From positions 1-30,752 of IMG/VR virus record IMGVR_UViG_3300025141_014188: a stretch of 30,752 bases of DNA. The stretch is one strand, 5' to 3'. This stretch comes from a virus. Positions 24,301 to 30,752 of the stretch are shown one piece after another. A program made the position numbers and the translations under genes. The stretch's first letter is position 1. Every line of letters starts with the position of its first letter. The notes beneath the pieces are model-generated. The model worked only from the letters and a program-made list of their open reading frames with translations, searched no databases and had not been told where the DNA came from.

Positions 24301-24418
24301 CACCGCCCAGTCCTCTCTTATCACCTGCTTCGTACTCTCCAGGTGGTAGACTGGATCCACCAAAGAACCAAGCTAACTCAGAACCTAGAGATGAGAATGT
24401 GAAACCCTCGTTAGACAT
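21347..24418 (-). CDS. Large tail/baseplate protein, hub-like
   Basis: The 1023-residue protein is a structural component. A segment near 300-390 (FKTAKLSLTLHDRSRL, then TTELSVEYGWSHPD) resembles the first beta-barrel of tail hub proteins of the gp27/gpD type. A C-terminal segment (YGTEMFFDFNTNTNVDNFYL, GVSHTIDPGNFTTN) resembles a later hub domain. Large acidic or disordered parts lie between. It ends the tail gene run, overlapping upstream with the LysM protein by its stop/start junction, which is the usual place for baseplate components. Hub identity is inferred from pattern and position; a wedge protein is possible. Confidence 0.65.
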   Translation of the reverse strand: MSNEGFTFSSLGSELAWFFGGSSLPPGEYEAGDKRGLGGVERALVNGPLQMLQGGNIGAPSAHVIQDTLAALTPRTTDPWLESAADLERLAVVQSIISIFGLAFSDARVWNKSSMTERVGSKVNSESLGLTSDQSAFNFEPTKANPLLTAFQIFPIELAFSNRHADDLDVWFNGIPNVELSRCIPYFDFAVISSNKPVGNDGKPQGLSQHLFLSPNDKLTKEDQVLAEGSPSGADADASSTFAGMELFTSPQTLVNADEKYFDLGDESDEGGAGIAILDQFRPFMTLKSFSVNIQPAFGMASFKTAKLSLTLHDRSRLSQISALVRPDMYGTTELSVEYGWSHPDAINSPGTNPIGDFLNRQRTKEKYRIINSSFNFTDDGQAEISLELSMKGSTELYTESTTNGEGWADAMKAFSMLTDTLSNVFKEIRGSGAVLEDVVGKTILKAGSSSAAMKMSEEDLKKIKEWVDSKTETDNTSYVGKIASTLQKLYGTDIDNTDGALQDLDAKAKSLYNKKITILKNGEDAWWSRYPLPGISTAHSYVPPVEYCSLGKILMTFVGKPLRSSGNFDEIQFVFYAFNRLAGYVRHHNIAQFPIKISTFEKLYNEKFEPTYDTSLASFISFINKEFIQNVFNSGVYQLNELYKEETDDDGNKTGKFIIKPKYNESPKLLTSDKAAALANAYPPGHPIEFVKPQLEMAFECLPGAVPSKDNDEVFVVDQNKTILRVYIHDKAASANNPQSTVLNSLSKSNFQVLAGNEGVEPAPTAADIELWGNQVYSARHGARLHKIYSQLIDQGLLTDINSVKITGLSHDGKPITTEVENKTTVNATAGRLKAFLKTTVPSCTIGTAGNPVLNANLSSMNDAALASIRLSAATKQGKGSISGNADDGFPTFVQPVALTTEMLGMPLLAYGTEMFFDFNTNTNVDNFYLLTGVSHTIDPGNFTTNATWTYVDGFEKFRALNTEVERQMILAAILHSMVEPSGAEYHQAADGWAVLAEEELKEALETGATIKIDVTPEASSQ

Positions 24419-24421
24419 TCA

Positions 24422-24715
24422 TCACCCAGTAAACTTCTTTATTTCCGACATATAAATCGGAATTTTTATGAGCGTTCCTGGAGGTGCTTGAAGCGCCCAA
24501 CCTATCCCGCTACATGCAGCGATGATCCACCACATCCTTGCATCACCAAGTTCGATACCTGCGATTGTGTCAAGGCGCTCACCTTCTTTTAGAAGCCTGC
24601 TACGCAAGGTGATACGATTTTCCCGTACGGCTTTTGCGATCGCGCGCACTGCCTTAGGTGTTCCCAGCGCGGAGCCACCCCTTATTTTCCTTGTGTTTGC
24701 GTAGCGATGGATCAT
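24422..24715 (-). CDS. LysM-type baseplate protein (gp53/tail protein X-like)
   Basis: The 97-residue protein has a basic N-terminus and a LysM-like region from about residue 40: LLKEGERLDTIAGIELGDARMWW, a helix, then a final strand (PPGTLIKIPIYM). T4 gp53 and P2 gpX use this fold in the baseplate. Its start overlaps the preceding tail gene (ATGA), and the hub-like gene follows at once. Assignment is by domain pattern and neighbours. Confidence 0.7.
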   Translation of the reverse strand: MIHRYANTRKIRGGSALGTPKAVRAIAKAVRENRITLRSRLLKEGERLDTIAGIELGDARMWWIIAACSGIGWALQAPPGTLIKIPIYMSEIKKFTG

Positions 24716-27700
24716 GGTTCGTCTTTCTCTTCCAGGTCCGCGCCAAGGGACACGATGGCATTACCGATTTCGTCATAGGGTCCATATACATCACCGGCGA
24801 TTCCATTCATAACCAAACCGGCGTTATAAATCGGTGCGCGGTTGAATCCATCTGAATCCAGGCCTGGCGTGATGTCATGGACCGGAGAAAACTGGATCGA
24901 GACCGTACAGAACTTAGGCGCCTTACTTCCTATATCTGTTTCCCAAGTCGCCTTGTTCCAGTCAAAGTTCATACTGGTGATTGCGCCGGCGATGCCCCTG
25001 CCTCGTGACGATTCGAAGCTACGGACAACCGCATTATTTTTTGATGAAAAGAAGATCTCCTCAGCCTCGCCAGGTGGTGGTGCGAACGGATTAGGGACTT
25101 CCCCTCGCTCAAATTCCGCCAACGTTTCGAGCCACTCCTTTTTCAACTTCAAACGGCCTCGGGCAATATTCGTTGTAAGCATCGGCTCGGGAGGATTGAT
25201 ATCGCCAAAGTCATTAATGTAGTCGACACCTTCCTTATCAAGACTGATTGTATATGTTTGCGCTGAATCGATTTGATCGTCGGACCAGTCAGAGCTGACC
25301 CCGGAACTGGCTACAGCGGTTTGGGCTGCGCTGCTGGATCCATCTGTGCCAGCCGCCATGGGTGGATTATTAACGAGCATAACCGTCCCTGTAAATCCCA
25401 AGAACTTTTCCGCGGCAGGTCCACTGAAGTTTATGCCCGCCACAAGTAAGCTCGTTCCTGGAAGAATCCGGACCTGATCGCCTATTCTATAACCTTCATC
25501 TTCAACACGTGAGTTAACTTTTTTGAAAGATTCATCGTAATCGTACGTCTCCTCCACTGTGGTGATGCCTGTCTCCCCAGATGGATCAACATAAAAATCG
25601 CTGGAAGATTGTCCCAGTCCAAAAAGTCTTGCAAGGGAAAATTTCGAATAATTTGATTTAAACAAGTCGCCTAATCGAATGCGAATAAGCGGGGACGCAG
25701 TTTGCACTTGGGAAAATGGCTGAATGAATTTTACGTGATCACCAGAACTAAGGGTTCTACCTTTTGAGAATTGAGGATACACCAGTGTGGTTAACTTATT
25801 GATCTTAAACCACATCTCATCAAAGTCTTCTTTGCCAGTCGAGGCGATGACAAAGTCGACCCCAATTGTGCGGGTTGTTCCGCCATATATCTGTGCAGGT
25901 TCAACCCTACCAATTCCCGTCTGTTGAGACCATGATGGGGAATAAGCATCCGATACGTTCGTTAAGAATGCGTTGAAAGCCACTATTTCATTCGTTCGTA
26001 AATCATGAAAATAGAAAGGAACATACTCAGACTCCAGACGATTTTCCATCTCTTCGACAAAGTCTGCAGGTAAACGGGTACCTTCCGGTAGGTAGTGGTC
26101 GGGGCTATCACCGAGAGTATTAGGCTTCTGTCTCCCGGGAGTCGAAAGTTTCTTGTTCAAGCTTTTATTTGACCTGGCGCCATTTTCCCATCCAGACCCC
26201 AGCCCAATGGAGTCTGTCTTAACGGCGGCAAGAAAGGACTGAGGTAAGATATAGCTTGATGCCCCGGGTGAACCAGCACCCCAAACCAAGCCTGTCTTAC
26301 CTTTGGTGTGGCGACTTTTCTTAATTCTATTGACAGGGCGGAGAGGAAGATCATCAACGTTCTTTACGAATTCCCCGGCATTGTAAAATCCACCGCCCTT
26401 ATTTTTCCACGTTATCTGTATCTTATCGCCAAAAGATGCCATCACCACGGTAAAGCGAAAGAACTTTGAATTTAATAATGAATCGATAATTATGCCGATG
26501 GAGTTAAGAACTGATCCTCCTGCACCAAACTCACTGAGTGTATCCATAAATTCTACAGTATCACGTGCAACGGATCTCTGGACGGACGTTACCAAGCCTG
26601 CCCCACCAAAGAGTGCAGACACCTGAAACCATACTAACCCTATGAGCGAAGCCGTAAGAAACGAATTCTCAGTAGTAGGAATGCCCAACATGCGCTGGAT
26701 GCTGACCGTAGATGGTAGCCAGCCTCCGCCAAAGTTTCCCGCTTCTTTTCTGCTAACGCCAAGTGGTAATGGTACACTTCCATCTGCCGGGATCGGATCT
26801 GCGCCGATGTTTGCGACGCCGAGTATTAATCCAAAGATTAATCCTACAGCGGCGGTCGAGGCTGCGATGGTCACAAATTGGGGTATTAATAACGACATTG
26901 GAGATGGTGAATAAGCGCCGAATGGTGCAAAATATTCCAAGTGGTTATACATTTGCCCATATGATCCTCCAGGAACGTTAAAATTACTCCAACCCGCATT
27001 TGCTGCAATCTCAGGATCTATTATGTCAGTGTTTGAAAGACTTCCTCGGGTCAATTTCTTACCGGTCGAGGCGTTAAATGCGTTTGCTGTCTCAAGTGCA
27101 CCTTCGCCAAGCTTTTCATTTCCAGTCCGGACTGTTCCTAACAGGGCGGATGCACCTTCCCCTGAATCTGCAAAGATAATACTTCCTTCATCAAGACTTG
27201 ATGGATCCTCACCTTCCCCCTGGCGTCCTGATGCTCTTAATAACAATGAGAATGCGATGGCCTTCAGATCGTCTTCAGTATATGAGACTGCTTTGTTTAT
27301 GTTACCATCATCTTTATAATACTCACCGAAGACCTTTTGGGTTCGACCAAATATTTTTTCTGACTTGGTTTGATTCTTATCATCAATAAACGGGCTATCA
27401 TCACCTGGTGAGAAACGGTTATTCTTTAACACCTGAGAAATCTTTTTCTGTACCTTGGTATCAGATGTCTGGGTTATTTCAGCTAGTTTTTCGCCATGTT
27501 CTGCGGCGCGGAGTGTTTTATTAATCAAACCAATGAAAGGATCTTCCCCGTCACCGTAATCACCTTGTGAAAGACTATTGAAATATGCTTCAGCATCCTT
27601 AGCGACATCGTCGATAAATGCCGGATTTGATGAATTACCAGCAACCATAAAGGGAGGGGTGTTTTCGCCGGGCTTATTAAATGATGGTGCGTTTTCTATG

Positions 27701-27885
27701 GCCTTATTGATTGGGTATGCATTTCTTGTCGGGGCGGTCTTTGTGAGGTCAGAAAGATAAGAACCTAAAGTCTTCTTGAGGCCCTTTGTCAGATCATCAC
27801 CCTCGCGGAAACCACCCGTACCACCGGCTTCTTGGGTGTTTTTTGTACCATCAATGGTATATGACTTTGGTGGATCAGTCGGCAT
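24712..27885 (-). CDS. Large tail/baseplate structural protein with hydrophobic segments
   Basis: The 1057-residue protein is encoded between tape measure and LysM genes, so it is almost certainly part of the tail. The first 300 residues are polar and disordered. The centre has unusual hydrophobic stretches (about 340-370, 415-440 and 460-480; for example FVTIAASTAAVGLIFGLILG). A beta-rich region near 625-700 (PFYFHDLRTNEIVAFNAFLT, GRVEPAQIYGGTTRTIGVDF) looks like a tail or wedge domain. The start overlaps the 78-aa gene by 11 bases. I do not recognise a named homologue. Confidence 0.65.
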   Translation of the reverse strand: MPTDPPKSYTIDGTKNTQEAGGTGGFREGDDLTKGLKKTLGSYLSDLTKTAPTRNAYPINKAIENAPSFNKPGENTPPFMVAGNSSNPAFIDDVAKDAEAYFNSLSQGDYGDGEDPFIGLINKTLRAAEHGEKLAEITQTSDTKVQKKISQVLKNNRFSPGDDSPFIDDKNQTKSEKIFGRTQKVFGEYYKDDGNINKAVSYTEDDLKAIAFSLLLRASGRQGEGEDPSSLDEGSIIFADSGEGASALLGTVRTGNEKLGEGALETANAFNASTGKKLTRGSLSNTDIIDPEIAANAGWSNFNVPGGSYGQMYNHLEYFAPFGAYSPSPMSLLIPQFVTIAASTAAVGLIFGLILGVANIGADPIPADGSVPLPLGVSRKEAGNFGGGWLPSTVSIQRMLGIPTTENSFLTASLIGLVWFQVSALFGGAGLVTSVQRSVARDTVEFMDTLSEFGAGGSVLNSIGIIIDSLLNSKFFRFTVVMASFGDKIQITWKNKGGGFYNAGEFVKNVDDLPLRPVNRIKKSRHTKGKTGLVWGAGSPGASSYILPQSFLAAVKTDSIGLGSGWENGARSNKSLNKKLSTPGRQKPNTLGDSPDHYLPEGTRLPADFVEEMENRLESEYVPFYFHDLRTNEIVAFNAFLTNVSDAYSPSWSQQTGIGRVEPAQIYGGTTRTIGVDFVIASTGKEDFDEMWFKINKLTTLVYPQFSKGRTLSSGDHVKFIQPFSQVQTASPLIRIRLGDLFKSNYSKFSLARLFGLGQSSSDFYVDPSGETGITTVEETYDYDESFKKVNSRVEDEGYRIGDQVRILPGTSLLVAGINFSGPAAEKFLGFTGTVMLVNNPPMAAGTDGSSSAAQTAVASSGVSSDWSDDQIDSAQTYTISLDKEGVDYINDFGDINPPEPMLTTNIARGRLKLKKEWLETLAEFERGEVPNPFAPPPGEAEEIFFSSKNNAVVRSFESSRGRGIAGAITSMNFDWNKATWETDIGSKAPKFCTVSIQFSPVHDITPGLDSDGFNRAPIYNAGLVMNGIAGDVYGPYDEIGNAIVSLGADLEEKDEP

Positions 27886-28111
27886 TTTTCTTTCCCTGGC
27901 GTAAATCCAAGACTTCTTTCAAAAGAGCTTCACGGTCTTCGTCTGTCTTACACCTTTCGCGTACCTGATTAATAAAGGGATCAAGCTGCGCAGCTACATC
28001 CTTTGCATATGCACGGGTTGCTTCACGCTGCTCATCATTCTCGCATGCATCAAGAAGATGATCTATGAGCTTGTTTTCCACCATGTATTCATAAACTGTT
28101 TGAGTACTCAT
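27875..28111 (-). CDS. Small helical tail-region protein
   Basis: The 78-residue protein is charged and predicted entirely helical (DHLLDACENDEQREATRAYA, TDEDREALLKEVLDL). No membrane segment or catalytic motif is visible. It lies between the tape measure and the 1057-aa tail protein, overlapping the latter by 11 bases, and might be a tail chaperone or baseplate helper. Function is not known. Confidence 0.7.
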   Translation of the reverse strand: MSTQTVYEYMVENKLIDHLLDACENDEQREATRAYAKDVAAQLDPFINQVRERCKTDEDREALLKEVLDLRQGKKNAD

Positions 28112-28129
28112 ATTAATTACCTACGTTGC

Positions 28130-30752
28130 TCATGCTGGGTTCGCTCTTTTTAAAACGAACTGGTTATCGACAACATTCTCCTTAGAGAGTCCCTCTGCTA
28201 ATTTATTAGCATCTAGCTTAACCTCTAAGGCGACATTGAGCGTAACCTTCTGTGCTTCAAGCCTAATTTTGCTGGATCCTACTGAGAGGCCTGTATTAAT
28301 TTTATCGATTGTTGCTTTTAGATTAATACTGTTACCTAAATTGTTCAACTCCGTTGCTATGAGGTCGGTATCTTCAGCCACAAGGCGTGCAACGTTTGCG
28401 AGGCCCCCCACATGCCTTGTTCTGCGGTTGCCTCGTTGGAGTCTTCCGTGGATGTTCTCGACATTTTGAATCATGAACCCCACGTTATTCTCCAGGTGCG
28501 CCAGAACATAGTTCGCCTCCCTACTTCCTTTCTCGCCGACGCCTCCCAACTTTGTCATTGAGTTCGATAATCCTTCCATTATCTGCACAATTCGATCAAC
28601 CTTGGTTAATTCGTCACCGGTCAAATCAATGCCCGCGAGTTTCTGTATTAGGCCATAATGGCGACCGTCGCCGAATAGTATCTCTATCATCGGGTCGAGC
28701 ATTCCGGTGACCATACCCGCTATCGTCTCGATTTCTGGAAATACTTCTTTGTCGGTGTATGAGGCGCTGACACCGGTCAATCCTGCCTCATAGCCGACTT
28801 CCGTGATGGATGTCTTGAACGCCCCCATTGCCGTTCCTAACCCTCCCATGACACCGCCTAAAGAATTGAGGAGTGTTGCCATTATTTCAAGGGAGGGAAT
28901 TTGATCTGCCGTGATACCCTGCGCAAGTTCCTTAACCTTCGTGATTGACTTATCCATAGTATTGCCTAATTTCTCGAACAGTAGGCCGATCTGTTTGAAT
29001 GCTTCAGTGGCCTCAGCACCTTCAAGATTCATGCCCGCAACTTGACCAATAATATCACCAAATTTACCGGCAAAATTTGCCAGCGCATCAATCAGACCGA
29101 TGACAGTACCAATTCTCTTATCAACCTCATCAGCGGACCATTGGGATGTCGATTCAAACAACTTTTGCATAATCGGCGGTACAAACTTCATTATCCTATC
29201 AGCAATTCCCTCTATTGCATTCATGCCTTTATTAACCAGAAATGCACCTCCTAAAACTGCAGCCCCCCCGATCACCGCAGCTGCAACGAATAATGCAGCC
29301 AAAGCTATGAATATAGTTGCGATGCCACCGAAGAGTGCGACTGCCTTCATGGTCTTCTCAATCGGGACCATTCCTAATAAGCTAATCAAGATCACGCCAA
29401 AAGCGCCAATAACCGGTAATAAGAGCATTGCACCGGCAATCCCTGCCAAAGCAAATAAGACCTGAGGACCACTAGCTAACATTGCAATGCCTGCAGCAAC
29501 TGCGAAGAGAATGGCCATACCGGTCAGGGCACCTACCATTGCAAATAAAACGCCTATTCCTTTTAAAAGACCGGCGGGGGTGACCGCATTACCTGCCGCT
29601 TCTAGTAAGTATGCAAATGGTACGATACCGATGGCTACTAGCAGGCCTAAGGCGCCTAATATTGCTATGACCTTGGGGATTGTTTTCCACTTAATTTCAT
29701 TAACTGCATCCATAATCCCCCTAAATCCACCGATGCCTTGAGAAAGAGAAGCAGGTGAACCGCCGCCGCCGCCCATTATTGATGCTAATCCTTTTACGAC
29801 ACCTTTCCCCAATGCGCTTGTTAGACCGTTGATAATCGCTTTGCCTAACATATAACCAACAATTACTGCGCCGATCGTCGCGAGGGCCTGTTGAACCTTA
29901 GGATTTTCAAATACCTTCTTGATCATCCCAATTAATTTGCTAGCACCTTCAGATAATGCAGCAACGACTTCTGGACTAGATAAAAACTCGCCGATATACG
30001 CGAACACCGACTTGAGACCCTCCCAAGCTGCTTTTAGCTTAGGTTTAAAGTGTTCAACAAAACTCTCGAATACCTGCGTTAATGTTTTCTCGCCAGTTAA
30101 TAAGCCTTTGAGCGAATCAGATATCAATTGGAAAAAGCTTATTTGTCCCTCAAGATCAAATATCTTATCAAATGCCGTTTTGGCGGATTTACTTTCGCCT
30201 AGGAACTTGTTTAACCATGCGCCGAGTTCCTCACCAATTTTAAATACCTTGGTTAACGCAGCTTGAAACTTTTTCAAAAAACTGTTGTTTGTGGTGAACC
30301 CTCTCTTAAACCCTTTAAAGAAGGAGTCGAAGAAACCCATAAACGTTTGAACCGGTGCAAATATCGATCTAATGCTCTTGGCCATCTCTTTCAATGCATC
30401 GGCGCTGTCCATTTGCGCTTGCTGAGCTTTCTCAGCAGCTGTAGCAGTTTCGTCGATCGCACCTGCTTGGTCACCGAAAACACGTTCCAGATCCCCTTCC
30501 GCGATTCCAGCGCTAGCAGCAAGGTACTGTCGTTCCTGCCTGCTGAGATCTTCGATCGATTTACCCGTCGCCTGAAAGGATGACTTCAACATCTGCATAC
30601 GCTCTTCATCACTAGCATTGAGTAGATCAACGGCGTTTAATTGCATGCCAAATGCTTGAGTTAATTTTGCGACGGACTCTGCACCTTTATCGAATTGGTC
30701 AAATTGCTTTGCAACCCCGACAACTGTCGACATCGATATGCCTGTCTTTATC
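28130..30752 (-). CDS. Tail tape measure protein, C-terminal part (5' end outside window)
   Basis: The frame is open to the window edge: six codons precede the ATG at 30733, so that ATG is probably internal. About 873 residues are present. The start of the visible part (VGVAKQFDQFDKGAESVAKL, LNASDEERMQMLKSSFQATG) resembles the end of the coiled-coil part of phage tape measure proteins. Long glycine/alanine-rich hydrophobic segments follow (about 350-500), then amphipathic helices. These proteins set tail length and often help DNA entry. The following tail genes support the call. Confidence 0.8.
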   Translation of the reverse strand, partial: IKTGISMSTVVGVAKQFDQFDKGAESVAKLTQAFGMQLNAVDLLNASDEERMQMLKSSFQATGKSIEDLSRQERQYLAASAGIAEGDLERVFGDQAGAIDETATAAEKAQQAQMDSADALKEMAKSIRSIFAPVQTFMGFFDSFFKGFKRGFTTNNSFLKKFQAALTKVFKIGEELGAWLNKFLGESKSAKTAFDKIFDLEGQISFFQLISDSLKGLLTGEKTLTQVFESFVEHFKPKLKAAWEGLKSVFAYIGEFLSSPEVVAALSEGASKLIGMIKKVFENPKVQQALATIGAVIVGYMLGKAIINGLTSALGKGVVKGLASIMGGGGGSPASLSQGIGGFRGIMDAVNEIKWKTIPKVIAILGALGLLVAIGIVPFAYLLEAAGNAVTPAGLLKGIGVLFAMVGALTGMAILFAVAAGIAMLASGPQVLFALAGIAGAMLLLPVIGAFGVILISLLGMVPIEKTMKAVALFGGIATIFIALAALFVAAAVIGGAAVLGGAFLVNKGMNAIEGIADRIMKFVPPIMQKLFESTSQWSADEVDKRIGTVIGLIDALANFAGKFGDIIGQVAGMNLEGAEATEAFKQIGLLFEKLGNTMDKSITKVKELAQGITADQIPSLEIMATLLNSLGGVMGGLGTAMGAFKTSITEVGYEAGLTGVSASYTDKEVFPEIETIAGMVTGMLDPMIEILFGDGRHYGLIQKLAGIDLTGDELTKVDRIVQIMEGLSNSMTKLGGVGEKGSREANYVLAHLENNVGFMIQNVENIHGRLQRGNRRTRHVGGLANVARLVAEDTDLIATELNNLGNSINLKATIDKINTGLSVGSSKIRLEAQKVTLNVALEVKLDANKLAEGLSKENVVDNQFVLKRANPA

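Noticed and set aside
24842-25222. Plus-strand open frames over the tail genes, including 29100-29465 and 5642-6034
   Set aside because: They are mirror images of strong minus-strand genes, lack ribosome sites and have no recognisable domains.
30731-30733. ATG at 30733 as the real start of the tape measure gene
   Set aside because: The frame stays open to the window edge, no ribosome site precedes the ATG, and the protein begins in what looks like the middle of a tape measure.
1-30752. tRNA genes, CRISPR arrays, insertion sequences or long repeats
   Set aside because: None was seen by eye on either strand; the window is almost fully coding. A tRNA or repeat scan would be the decisive test.

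Overview
The window is a piece of a large tailed-phage (Caudoviricetes) genome with moderate GC. It is densely packed, and every gene I can support lies on the minus strand, so transcription runs from position 30752 towards position 1. Genes mostly abut or overlap by a few bases (ATGA, TAATG and GTGA junctions), and I see no tRNA, insertion sequence, CRISPR array or intein. Gene content (tape measure and baseplate proteins, phage amidase, gp32-like SSB, RecA, FEN, DnaB-type helicase, B12-dependent ribonucleotide reductase) points to a virulent phage of a Gram-negative bacterium. The phage-encoded TadE-like protein suggests a host with Tad pili. The host cannot be named from this sequence.

Layout in transcription order. 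(1) Tail module, 30752 to 21347: C-terminal part of a tape measure protein, a 78-aa protein, a 1057-aa tail/baseplate protein, a LysM-type baseplate protein and a 1023-aa hub-like protein. (2) Replication and recombination, 21308 to 13828: a very short family-A DNA polymerase, an unknown 171-aa protein, an HD hydrolase, a small acidic/basic protein, the SSB, a TadE-like pseudopilin, RecA, a 5'-3' exonuclease and a DnaB-type helicase. (3) Class II ribonucleotide reductase (13815 to 11323). (4) A lysis-like group (11291 to 9250): amidase, multi-TM protein, TM plus coiled-coil protein and a CPBP-family membrane protease. (5) Small genes (9195 to 7921): an Fpg-fold protein without its catalytic N-terminus, a 75-aa protein, an unlisted ORF without a clear start, and an all-alpha dUTPase/dCTPase. 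(6) A C-family DNA polymerase III alpha subunit (7897 to 4295). (7) A cassette (4206 to 1) holding a Gfo/Idh/MocA oxidoreductase, an SDR, a GT-B glycosyltransferase, a TMP-kinase-like kinase, a thymidylate-synthase-fold enzyme with the Asp that marks dCMP specificity, and the first codons of a nucleotide-sugar epimerase/dehydratase.

The most interesting system is region 7 together with the dUTPase/dCTPase of region 5. It parallels T4's cytosine hypermodification route: dCTPase, dCMP hydroxymethylase, hm-dCMP kinase, DNA glycosyltransferase. It appears in a phage whose polymerases are not T4-like, and beside several sugar-editing enzymes. My inference is that this phage replaces cytosine with a glycosylated 5-hydroxymethylcytosine carrying a phage-made sugar. 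Secondary points are the TadE-like protein, the CPBP protease beside the lysis genes, two different DNA polymerases, and a possible recurrent promoter motif (TGAACA, 16-17 bp, AT-rich -10). No stretch above about 300 bases lacks a gene.
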